From NCBI GenBank assembly GCA_037447655.1, contig JBBHKE010001213.1:1-33377 (forward strand): DNA of 33,377 nucleotides. The letters run 5' to 3'. The translations under genes were made by a program, and so were the position numbers. Of this stretch, positions 19,972 to 30,163 are shown in pieces; position 1 is the first letter of the stretch, and each line of letters opens with the position of its first letter. This DNA is from Zygnema cylindricum. Its lineage: Eukaryota > Streptophyta > Zygnematophyceae > Zygnematales > Zygnemataceae. The notes below the pieces were generated by a model that was not told where the DNA came from, did no database searches, and was given only the letters and a program-made list of their open reading frames with translations.

Positions 19972-21899
19972 TTAATTTAATCCGTTGTCCATTTTTTGAG
20001 CCATTTTTGCTTCTCGACAAAGATCCATAAGCACATTTCGAATAATTCTCCCCGAGATTATAGCTGCAAAAAAAAAATGGAATGAAAAAAACATAAAAAA
20101 ATAAATAAAAAGGAAGCATTTATCAACACTTAACGTTTTCTAATTTTTAGTAAACCCTTATAAATTTTCAATTCCTTTTACTCCTACTATTTTTCAATCT
20201 ACTATAATTTATTGTTTTGTTTCTAGAATTCAAAAGGAAAAACAAAAAACGAAAAACAACCCTGTCCTAAGCACATTCCATCCCATTTGGTATTTATTTT
20301 TACAACATTTCAAAAAAAATCTTATACAAAATTGCAAAATATATCTCTTATAAGATTTTCTTAGAAATCTACCTATCAAAAAACAAATGAAGTTCTTTAC
20401 AAATTCTATAAACACAAAACATTACCAAAAAGTTACCATAAAATGCTTACAAAAAAAAGGCGTTCGAACAGTTGGGTGAATCTTTTGATCAAACAGAACT
20501 TCCGAAGCCGATTTTCCGGAAAATTTTGAAATATCTTTGACGGTTATAACACCTTCGAAAGATTTCAAGAATCGGGAAGATATCCTGATTTTTCCCCAAA
20601 ACCCAATTATAGCTTTATTATAGCTTCATTGTCACTATTTAAATAAAATATAACATTGACATAATATTCAAATCTTTTTTAAAACAAACTTTAAAACTAA
20701 CAATTCAATGGCTATACATCTCATAGGATAAAAGTTAAAAAGGACTTAATTCTCAAAAAAAAGAAACTCAATTCAAAAAGTAACTCAGTTTAGTTCATTC
20801 TATCCAAAAAAATTATAAAAAAAATTAATAACTGATAAAATTTGGGAAAAAAATCTCACAATTGAAGACGGACAGTTTGGTTCATATTGTCAACAAAACA
20901 TTTGAACTTTAAATCGTAGCGTCCGGAAAACGTGAGAAATTTCCATCTCATATGTTGAATTAAAAAAAAATGATCGCCGCAATCTTCCATTTCGACGCTT
21001 ACGACATTTCGGTAAACTTTTGGAGTATTGCTCAGATCGGAAAATAGAGGGAAAACAGTAAACGGAGAAATATCCAGTTTTACGGTTCCATGGAGATGGT
21101 ACACTTTGCCCTGAAGAGGAAATCAGAAGATGAGGGAGAGGAAGAGGGAGAGGGAGAGGGAGAGGGAGAATGAGAAGGGAGAGGGAGAAAAAGAGAGGGA
21201 GAGGGAGAGGGAGACAGATGGAAGGAGAGGAGGAGGCGGATGGGGAGGGGGAGGGGGAGGGGGAGGAAGTGGGGGAAAAAGAGAGCGGGAGAGAAGGGAG
21301 GTGGGGGAAGAGGGAGAGAGAGAAAGGTGGAGAAAGATAGAGAGATAGGGAGAGAGAGAATGGCATCCATAATCCATTTCCTAATTCCACACACGAATCA
21401 CTCCTCTAGAAACAGGCTTTTTGGTTTTTTATCATTTTGTCCTCTTTTGAGAACTCACTTCTTTTGTTACTTTGACTTTTGGCGCTTCCAAAATAAAATC
21501 TTCATCCGTGGGATCCTTGAATTCCTCGTATTCTTTTGGAGTTACGGTTTTTTTTGTCAGTAGTCTTCGGCTGGCAAAAAAAAAAAAAAAAACCTGAATA
21601 AATGTGTGTGTGTTGTATTTAAGCCTGTATTGTAATTTACTTTTATTTTTATAATGTACATATAAAGAAATGCAAAGCCATCACTAAAGAAGAAGAAGAA
21701 ATAAAATAACGCACTAAAAAGGAAATATCGTTAGATTCTTGGCAGAAAAAAAGAGGAAAACGTAAGAAAAGTAGTAAGAAATGTAAAAAGCAAAGGAATT
21801 CAATAACTAATATGATAATTTGTTTCTGAAATTTACTCACATTGGGTGAATTTCGAGAGCATCCAAATGGCATTTCTCCAAAAACATACTTTGAACCAT
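19972..21899 (-). CDS. SRPBCC/START-like lipid-binding-fold protein, 5 exons
   Basis: Five exons join in phase to give 228 residues: A 21841-21899, B 21459-21570, C 20860-21110, D 20451-20623 and E 19972-20063. Donors are GTGAGT, GTGAGT, GTGAGA and GTAAGC; all acceptors are AG. The ATG at 21899 is preceded in frame by TGA, so it is the likely start unless a 5' exon exists. Residues 58-228 resemble SRPBCC proteins of the polyketide-cyclase/DUF220 type of plants and algae: EDCGDHF, MRWKFLTFSG, then FLKSFEGVITV and a C-terminal helix with IIRNVLMDLCREAK. Such folds bind hydrophobic ligands in a cavity; the ligand here is unknown. Residues 1-57 match nothing I know. No transmembrane segment or clear targeting peptide is visible. 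The intron before exon C holds a CT tract. The family assignment rests on motif memory, not a search. Confidence 0.7.
21128..21360. repeat. Purine-rich (GAGGGA)n tract in SRPBCC intron
   Basis: About 230 bp of GGGAGA/GAGGGAGAGG units lies on the plus strand, so pyrimidine on the coding strand. It starts about 18 bp upstream of the acceptor of exon C. It occupies the same intron position as 4195-4560 in unit 1, but the repeat pattern differs (GAGGGA rather than GGGGGA). Confidence 0.85.
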
Positions 21900-22547
21900 C
21901 TTGAAATATCAAATTTGTTTAAATAACTTAAAAAAAAAATCTTGCTGTGGGACTTTAAATTACTTAGATTGCCAAAAAGATATTGCCTTGGATTTTTGAA
22001 GTAAAGCTACTAATTGCTAAGAGAAATTGTTAACAAAAAATGTTAATGAAATGTTAATGTGTTGTGACTCTCCAAGGATGAAAGTTTGTATTGAAAATCG
22101 AATTTATACAATAGGTTGTTTTATAATCGACGTTTTTGTCTTCTAGCTCGTACCACTATGAAAATATTATCCTCGTTTTCAGGTTAAGTCATACAATTGG
22201 TACAATTGTTTGGGTGTTTTCCAGCCCGGTTTATCATAACGATGTTCCATCAAACATGAGGTCGAATCTCTTCAACTCCTTTCAACTTCCGTTAGAGAAT
22301 CTTCAAAATATTTTCTAATCCGGTATCTTCTTGTCGTTCTGCTTTTTTTCTCCCCTTTGTACGCAGATGCACGAATTAGCAATAAAAGTTGTTATATTCG
22401 TTGATTCCGTACGACTGTCGGGCGACCCGACATTTTCAAACCTGTCGGTGACAGTGACTTGGCACTTCATTTATTATGGATAAACTCGTTCCGTGATTCG
22501 CCGTTGAATTTCGACGATCATTTGTACGAACGTCAGACCAACTACAT
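21900..22547. other. Upstream flank of the unit-2 SRPBCC gene
   Basis: This stretch would contain the promoter of the SRPBCC gene. I see no convincing TATA box, further exon or element. Confidence 0.4.
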
Positions 22548-22728
22548 TCACCGCGAATCGTTATTAGCGTCAAGGTTTTTTTCGCCAACTTAAAAACATT
22601 TTTTCTCCGTACACACTTGTCAGATTGTGGATCTGACGGTTGCGATTGAAATTTAAGGTTCTAAGCTTCCGATTGGCTGTCTCAAATTGAAAATCGGACG
22701 GGTGTGTACGGAGAGATTCGCGGTTGTA
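22548..22728. mobile_element. MITE, core shared with 29251-29467
   Basis: The left end TTCACCGCGAATCGTTATTAG and the right end GATTCGCGGTTG are short inverted matches. The interior contains TCCGTACACACTTGTCAGATTG, GGATCTGACGGTTGCGATTG and AAAATCGGAC, closely matching 29310-29420. The right boundary is weak. Confidence 0.6.
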
Positions 22729-22938
22729 GCTTTGTACTTTTACCGTTATGAAACCGTACAGTACTTGTGGTCCACTTTCCAACTCTCTTTTACTTTACAG
22801 GAAATAAATCAAACTTTGTCATCGCTTCAATAATATTCAAACTTTTCTAACTCTGCCAGTCTGCCGAGGTCGTACTTATTTGTCTGTTTCTGTAAATTTT
22901 TCTGTGGCGGGCTTGTTACGGAAATACACAAGATATTA

Positions 22939-23720
22939 GGGTGTGTCCCCATGTGCATAAGTAAGGGTTTTTTCCTGTCGTTTTGCCGTAAAACTTAGCG
23001 CCGTACTGCCTAAGTTGCAACCGTACGAAGGAATCACAAATTTGTAGAGTACAATTTGCGTCATCCCTGAACTTAGGATGTACGAAAATTTGTCGTCTTG
23101 TGCTTTTCGACCCACTTCGACGACAAAAAACGTCATCTTCAACCTTATCTTTAAAACACATGCGCGATGTGATTTAAAATTAGGTTTTTTCGATTGACAA
23201 ATAGGAACATATTTTCGCGCGTGCCTTAAATTTCGACAAAAATCCTACGATTTCCAAGGACAAAGAAAAGTACATAGTTCGCTATGTTTTGTCCGTTTCC
23301 GTTCTAATACGACAAAGATAGGTACACAATTTGTTTGGATTTGTCCGTTTTCGTCTAGTACGGATTTTTTTTTTTTTGCAGGGGTCTTCAAATTCCGATG
23401 CCATTTCACGTCGACCGGACAGGAGACGCGAAGGCAAAGCGCCTCATCTTCGACCGTGAAATTGCACAGGCTGGAAGGCGGTACGTCTACAATGTCACGG
23501 AAAGACATGCGACGTCACACGCAGGTACAAAAAATATCGTGCGACCACAGATTGTCGACGTTGACAACCGTCACAGGTACTGTCGACGTATACAATCGTC
23601 ACAAGCGTAAGTTACGATTTCGTCATTACAGACATAGGGACACTTGAAAACCGGGTCCGGCGGATCCGCGCTAAAATACAAAGTAATTTCGCTAAGTTAC
23701 AAGTACATGGGGACACACCC
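22939..23720. mobile_element. PIF/Harbinger-like element, copy 1, TTA target repeats
   Basis: Inverted termini GGGTGTGTCCCCATGT and ACATGGGGACACACCC are perfect, flanked by TTA at 22936-22938 and 23721-23723. A 3-bp TTA duplication and GGG-starting ends are typical of PIF/Harbinger elements. The interior is CpG-rich, holds the string CTTTTCGACCCACT shared with copy 2, and has no transposase. It is therefore nonautonomous. Confidence 0.8.
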
Positions 23721-23723
23721 TTA

Positions 23724-24536
23724 CAAAACTGTTAATTCACACGGGTATTTTGCCGATGTACGGTCTGTACGGCTTTGTAAGTAAATACTAAATTCTCTAT
23801 AACGTCGAGCGAATATACGACGAGATGGCACGCTATTTTTACTATTCGACGTAGGTCCGTACGAAATATAGGTAGTTGACCTTCGACGAAGTTTTATTTT
23901 TTGACCGCAAAACAAAATTTTCCGAAATGACAAAAGCTGACACTTCTATCGAACACGTGGGACTTGAAGCGATAAAAAAACAAAAAGGACCGCCCGTCGC
24001 CGCGTCGCACGTGCCAGCAATTGACAGAATTTTCGTTTGAATTCATCAAAATCGGTCATTTTGTTCTTTTCCATTCAAAAAAGTCAAGAGAGAGTCAAGC
24101 CACCAAAAGTCTATAGGCAGAGTCACGTGAGTTGACTATGGTTTGAGTTTTATGTTTCCTTTGACGCTCGATATGGCCCATCGGATGACCACGTGTCATC
24201 CTTCTGCTCACTCAAGATCAGCCAGGTGGCAAGTACAAACAAATCGAAAAAAACGACGGGAATAACAAAAGTATTTGAAAGCACGATTTTTTTGCGGCTG
24301 TTTTAAGCGTCTCAATTTCTCTTTTGGGATCAACTCCCGAATCGGGCGAATCTGTATCCTGGTTAAAAAATTAAAACATTTCTTCAAATTTTAGCGGGTA
24401 GCTTCACTTTTTCCTGTTTTTTGGTTTTGCCCCTAGACTACACGAGTTTTAAAAAGACAAGCAGATCCCATCACAATCATTAAGCTTCCCTAAAAAAGGG
24501 TTCGGGGGTTATCCTTTGATCGGTCGTGGTTCAATA
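23724..24536. other. Gene-free stretch
   Basis: Mixed sequence without a supportable gene or bounded repeat. Confidence 0.4.
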
Positions 24537-25070
24537 AACCGTGAATAGCTTATAATGTTAAGAAATTATTAGTGTAAAGAAAACAATAGTGTTATTAACG
24601 CAATATTGGGTTTCATGACCTCGCGCAAATAAAATATTAACTTTAATTTATACATCTAACACTAATTAGGATACACATTGCCACAATGTAGCCCCTCCAA
24701 CCTGTGTTCACATAGTCGACGTTTGAACATGTGCGAAGAGCTTCGCTTGATTTCTTCCTTCTTTGTTACTTCGAATCAATTTTGAGAGAGCATTCAAGTG
24801 TCAGCGCCATTCACCTTTTGGTCTCGATGTTGTTGTTTGACATTTATTATGTACTTTTGTACCAAAAAACGAGCACTTTTAGTACGGATTGGCAAATTTT
24901 GTGCACTATACTATTTACAAACCGGCCAAATCAGAGTTAATGACGTAAATTAAACCGTACCTATATTAAGGTCAAGAAAAATTTAGTACTAATAAGTATA
25001 TTTCAGGTTCGACGGTCAAAATTTATAAGCGCGGATATAGTGTTATTAACACCATAAGCTATTCACGGTG
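24537..25070. mobile_element. MITE, 534 bp, TA-flanked
   Basis: The left end ACCGTGAATAGCTTATAATG and the right end CATAAGCTATTCACGGTG are inverted with few mismatches, flanked by TA (24535-24536, 25071-25072). The interior segment around AAATTAAACCGTACCTATATTA resembles the duplicated module inside 9909-11090, so the two belong to one broad family. Confidence 0.75.
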
Positions 25071-25131
25071 TACTTAGCAAATCGAGCGTGAAATGGGCCC
25101 CTTTTTGGCGTAATGGCTTGAAGCACTTTGG

Positions 25132-25665
25132 GTGAGGTTTTATGGCAACAAAAACACTTTTAATGGGGGATTTTCTGTTCGCCGAGAGGTGTCTCACATT
25201 CTTCCTTCGCGCCGGATTGACCTTGTATTACTTGATGGTGCGCGTCGTACATTTGGAGACATTGTTGTGGCGAACCCTACCTCAACTACAGTCGTCAACC
25301 AAGCGGCCCGTCATGTGGGAGTGGCTGCCCGTGACGCGGCTTAAAGGAAGGAGCGTGATTATGCCCGTCGCGACGCTATGGATGGCTTCATTCTGATGGC
25401 GGTCGAGATATTTGGTTGGTTGGGTGTGGCTTTAGACGAGTTTTTCCGTACTTGTGGTCGGCGCTCGTTCGAGAGGCGAGGACCTGGGAGCCCTCCTGTT
25501 TCAGTCCTTACTTCTTTTTATCGACAACGTTTTTTCGTGGCCCTACAACGGGTGTTGGCTTCTATTTTACTTCGATCGTCTATTGCCGTTATTGATCGAC
25601 GGCGTGTTCCGGAACTTCCTACTCGTGCTCTTCCAGGATTTGGGGACTTACGTGGTTGCTTTCCG
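25132..25665 (+). pseudogene. Non-LTR (LINE-type) retrotransposon, decayed C-terminal region
   Basis: One frame, broken once by TAA at 25342-25344, reads through about 175 residues. Motifs in order resemble the region after the reverse transcriptase of LINE-type proteins known from plants, algae and some animals: DIVVANPTSTT, ARDAA then KERDYARRDA, ILMAVEIFGWLG, and FFVALQRVLASILLRSS. The RT domain itself is absent and no tail or target duplication was identified, so this looks like a 5'-truncated or eroded copy. An AATAAA lies about 240 bp downstream at 25906. Identification rests on motif spacing remembered from the family. Confidence 0.55.
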
Positions 25666-26639
25666 TAGATTTTTAGTTCTATTGGGGGTTTTTTCTGTTA
25701 CGTGTTAGTTGTTTCCTTTGATGTTTTGTTTGTTGGGTTTTGCTTTTTTGGGTGTTTTCAACTTCCTTGCCATCCTTTCGAATTTTCATCGGTTTTGCCT
25801 TGATTTCCCCTTTTGTTTATTCCCTCGTTATGTGGTTCTTCAGTTTTGGCAATGCTACTTCTTTTTGTTCCCATGGACTCAGATGGTTTACCATCGCGCT
25901 TTTTAATAAAGTCAGCCCCTCTTTTAGTTACGTTGTCGTATGTAAATGGTAACATACTTAGAGACAATAATAAAAGTGAATACTAATATACTTTTTATGA
26001 TTGCAATGCTCTTTCACTACACACTATTATTGGTAAAATATTTTTATTTCCTTTCTACAAAGCCGCCCTTTCCTTTTCACTACTCCGCCCATCGTTATCA
26101 CCTTTAACAACAACATTAGATATGTTGCAACTTTTACTGGCCAAAAATCATATATTGGTGTTGTTTACAGTAAAATAGAGCAAACGCTAAGCTTTCATGT
26201 AGCTTTATCCACTTTATATTATGTTCGTACAAACTTGCATTATGTACCGTATGTATTTAGACACAGTATCCACGTGACATCTCATTTATATAGCGCTAAG
26301 CGCCTTTCATATGTAGATAAACTTTATTAGCTGCCAAAAATAATGCTTACACTAATTTTATTTTGTACATTAAAATAACATGAAAGACTTTGAAATTCTA
26401 CTATAATTTGTTCTGTTCATTTGATTTCCAAACCCCAGAAGTACGTCACCTGACGGATGCTTGGGCCTTAGGAAAACGCCTTCAGGTAAGGTTTACTTGG
26501 AAGGTGTCCTATTATGTAGGGTCGGTTAACAACCTCTCACCTCCATTGGCTTATTTTGGACGGACGAAGTAGGTTGGTATTCAAACTTTTAAAATCTTAC
26601 AATATTTTTTAAACAAAAAATATGAACGTAGTATCTAAA
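25666..26639. other. Gene-free stretch
   Basis: A T-rich first half may be 3' untranslated sequence of the decayed retrotransposon. The rest shows no supportable gene. Confidence 0.4.
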
Positions 26640-27170
26640 CTAGTCGAGGTAATTAATGACTTGTACGAAGAGTTTTCGACCAAATTTAAATTTTGAAAAT
26701 AGAAATGAAAATTTCGAAACAGAATGGCAAAAAAACGCGACAAACTTTGAAGGTCAATGGATGAAAGAACAAGCGTACGAAGTGACATTCGTTGGACCAA
26801 CATCCACCGTGGCGGAAGGCACACAACCTATACGACGTGTATACTTATCATCGCCTATACCTTGTGGATAATATTCTGCATTTTCACGTGTACCAAAGGT
26901 ACATATCTAGTGTGAAGCTAGTGTCCTCACAAGGAGACTATCCACACATTGGATGATTTGAGCAATTGCTCACCAGATTTGAAAAAAACAAAGTATCCAA
27001 CGGTCAATCTTTTCGCCTATACGCTTGGAGTATCCTATTAGTTACATAGTAAACATGTTTCGTCTTAAAAAAAAGAAAATGGTACAAAGCTGTACCAAAT
27101 CGTACGGCGTCCATTAAACAACTCTGTATTTCCTCTAATGGAATTCCACCCTTAGGTGATACATTTAAGC
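26640..27170. repeat. Dispersed repeat, copy 2
   Basis: Segments match 14540-14960 in the same order (GTGGCGGAAGGCACA, then TACGACGTGTATAC, then GAGTATCCTATTA, then CTAATGGAATTCC). The ends are not defined and the element class is unknown. Confidence 0.4.
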
Positions 27171-27404
27171 TCAAAATAGTGTTAATGTCAGTTCATCGTC
27201 CACGATGCTACAAAGAAGACACGTAAATTGATGTTATATTCCTAAATTAATGTTAGTGGATTTTTATTTTGATACGCATATACAAAACAACGTTAATAAC
27301 ATTAAAGTATAACATCTAACTTTCTTTTAACGGTAATACCGATAGGAAGTCTAAGGGTTGGTGAAGATGCCCAACGTTGCCAAAGATCGTTTCTTTACAA
27401 ACTT

Positions 27405-27775
27405 CACCGCTCATCGTTATAACTGCTAAAAAAATTAGTGCAAATGCATGTTTAGAGTTAGTAACGCTAAATTGTGTATTTGTGTGAAAGAAAAAAAAAT
27501 AACTTTAATTCTGTCACTTAACGCCACTTTGTATGTCTACTTTGTAGAGTCTATGATGAGCTGGCACCCTAAGAACATTCGCCAAGGTATGTACTTGTAA
27601 AGTTTGGAAATCCTATGAAACATATAAATTATTGTAAAATTTAACATTATTTTTGGTTACTTTATTTTGTGATTTATACTTAGTAATTTTCCGGCTCTTT
27701 TCGTCGGCTAGCAGGCGGTAAAAGATAATTGAATATAATGGCATGTAATTAATAATATTGTAGAAGCTAAAATGA
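27405..27775. mobile_element. Truncated relative of the 577-bp MITE
   Basis: This begins CACCGCTCATCGTTATAAC and follows the order of 13247-13620: an A-rich stretch, CACTTAACGCCA, then TTCGCCAA.GTA.GTACTTGT and TTTGGAAATC. The right terminus is missing. Confidence 0.6.
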
Positions 27776-27919
27776 ATATGTTTTTCAAACTTTGTCAAAA
27801 CTATTTCCTTATCGTTAGAATGTGTTTTTTAAACGAATCAACACTGGTTTTTATATAATTAATAAAGTCAAAGAATGTAGGTTTGTCTCTTGACAGTTGT
27901 TTCTTTGTATGATGGCCTA

Positions 27920-29097
27920 GGGTATGCTCCCATGTGTTAAATAAGGTAGTTTTCTGTCTTTTTCTCCAAAATTGAGCCAATAGCGAAAAATTATTTTGTC
28001 ATACAAAATAATTGCAAAAATCACAGTAAAACTTGTATTATTTTAAAAGTTAAAATGTCACGTATTTTGTCGTCTTGCGCTTTTCGACCCACTGTACCAA
28101 CATTCCAGCTCATCTTCAAACTTCATATTAAATTGACTTGCGAGGTGATTTTAGTTGAAGTAACGGGTTAGCGACAACAAAATTTAATTTTGGCACTCAT
28201 CACAAAATTTATGCAATACGCCGATTGCACAAAAAAAAAAAAAAAAACAATTGTCTGTTTCCAACCTGTACGGATATTTGTACGTGTAGGGATCTTTGGC
28301 AACGGATGTCATTGTGCAAAACTGAAATCCTTGAAGACCTTGGCCTTGTTTAGTTCTTCCTCGTAAAGGGAAGAGAGGCCTGATTAGAATGATGGTGGCC
28401 TCCACAAAAGCAATTACATTCGAAGTCACAAAAACTAGACAAAATTCGTTTCGACATCATAAATTGTAATGTTGTATATGCGGAAAAAACTTATCGTGAT
28501 AAAATTGATAATGATCATTATCGGTTATCGATCGTTGAGGGATTTTGATATATTTCTCCGAAACCAGCAAATTTTTTTATCGGCGATAATGTAAAATATG
28601 TAGTATAGTATAGCATAGTACTTTATACTATATTGTATTATATTTTACACATTATATAATATGGCATGCTACATCATGTCTTTTGTACAAAATTGCACAT
28701 TTGTATGGTCTAAACCGTACAATTATCGCCGATAATTATGTTTCTTGATATTTATCGGTAATTCATAGCGATATATCGGTTTCTATGGCGATAATTACAG
28801 TACGAGTCAGTATATCGATAATCGGTAGGTGAAATAATGGTACATATTGGAAATCGCCAAATGGCTTCCGATACACAACAATATTAAAAATAATTGTGAC
28901 GCCTGAAGTTCTGGTAAATTTTGTAAACGTCTATAACCGCCACAGAGTTTGTACACGTGTACAGCCGTCACAGTTAAAAGTAACGATTTCGTTTTCGAAT
29001 ATCGGAACACTCTGAAATGTAGTACGGTGAAAAAAAAAAAAAAAACTTCGTGAATCAACAAAGTAGAACTACGTTAAGGCTACATGGAAACATACCC
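27920..29097. mobile_element. PIF/Harbinger-like element, copy 2
   Basis: Ends GGGTATGCTCCCATGTG and ACATGGAAACATACCC are diverged versions of copy 1 termini. The flanking triplets are CTA (27917-27919) and TTA (29098-29100). The shared interior includes CTTGCGCTTTTCGACCCACT and, near the right end, AACGATTTCG. It is longer than copy 1 because a hAT-like element sits inside at 28467-28885. Confidence 0.75.
28467..28885. mobile_element. hAT-like copy D nested in PIF/Harbinger-like copy 2
   Basis: Diverged ends TAATGTTGTATATGCGGAAA and TTCCGATACACAACAATA bound a segment with the same subterminal TTATCGGTTATCG motifs as copies A-C. It lies in the middle of copy 2 where copy 1 has no such sequence. 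A clean 8-bp duplication could not be read, so the boundaries are approximate. Confidence 0.6.
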
Positions 29098-29250
29098 TTA
29101 GGTTTTAGAAGCTGTTAACAATTCCTCACTATTAATGGTAATTTATGTCATTTTCCAAATAATGATCTGGTCCCGAAACAATGTTTGCTGCGACCGTTTC
29201 ATTCAATACTAAAAAAGGTGATGTTTGTGAATTTTCAACACCGGCATGTA

Positions 29251-29467
29251 CACCGTGTATAGCTAATAGTGTTAACATTTTTTTTTGCCACCAAAAACAT
29301 ATTTCTTCGAACACACTTGTCAGATTCTGGATCTGACGGTTGCAATTGAAATCTTAGATTCTCACCCTCCGATTGGCAGTCTCCATGTAATAATCGGACA
29401 ATTGTGCACGGAGAAAATCTGTTTAAAGTGGCAAAAAAATTGTTAACACTAATAGCAATACACGGTG
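29251..29467. mobile_element. MITE, 217 bp, TA-flanked, best copy of its subfamily
   Basis: Termini CACCGTGTATAGCTAATAGTG and CACTAATAGCAATACACGGTG are nearly perfect inverses, flanked by TA (29249-29250, 29468-29469). The interior contains a second inverted motif pair (ACACACTTGTCAGA...; ...TTGTGCACGGAGAAA). Related cores occur at 590-751, 22548-22728 and 29770-29935. Confidence 0.8.
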
Positions 29468-29769
29468 TACCTAGACTGGTTCAAAATTCCAAATACACCA
29501 ATAATGGTGGAAAATGTACATTCATTTTTGAAGAACACCTTTGGTTGACCGTGGTGACGGTCACATCACCTTTTGTATGTAAAGCATCACAACCTTGCGA
29601 TTTCACAAACTGTTCCGCAACCGCTGGTCCAATTATGGCCGTCGGATGCAACAATCGAAACACCGTAGAGATCATCGTATTTTATTTTAATTTCCTTTCC
29701 TTTTTCGGTTTGGAAGATAGCATGCACCTGCATGGACAAATTTTCGACCCTTAACTTTTTTTCTCGCCA

Positions 29770-29935
29770 ATTCGCCATTCATTTGAAACCATCTTTTCTA
29801 AATGCACATTCGTCGGATTATTAATTCGACGGTTGCGATTGAAAAGCAAGATTCTCACCTTACGATCGGCGGTCACTAGTTGAAAATCGGACATGTGTGC
29901 AGAGTAAAAATATGTTTTAAAAAAACGTTCTGTCA
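29770..29935. mobile_element. Decayed MITE core
   Basis: The order TCGACGGTTGCGATTGAAA, GATTCTCACC, CGATCGGCGGTC, GAAAATCGGACATGTGTG matches the core of 29251-29467. Terminal repeats are not recognisable. Confidence 0.55.
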
Positions 29936-30163
29936 ATTTCGTCAAATCTGGCTGGTATATATTTTAAACATGGGGACTTTATAGAAACCTTTCTTTGGGA
30001 GTCTTCTTACAAAAAAACTTTTTTGAATACGCTTTATGAAGACAGAAAGTTCGAAAAGAATGCACAAGGATTATAGAATTACACAAATAACCAAAAAATA
30101 ACATTTTAGCGGTCTTATTTTCACTTTTTTCTTTAAATAATAGTTTAGAAATAACTTCTCAAG

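Noticed and set aside
22916-23161. Overlapping minus-strand frames in the PIF/Harbinger-like copy 1
   Set aside because: Short, without domains, and explained by the noncoding element.
29404-29754. 116-codon open frame over the MITE right end
   Set aside because: It starts within a noncoding MITE, has no domain, and a comparable frame lies on the other strand.
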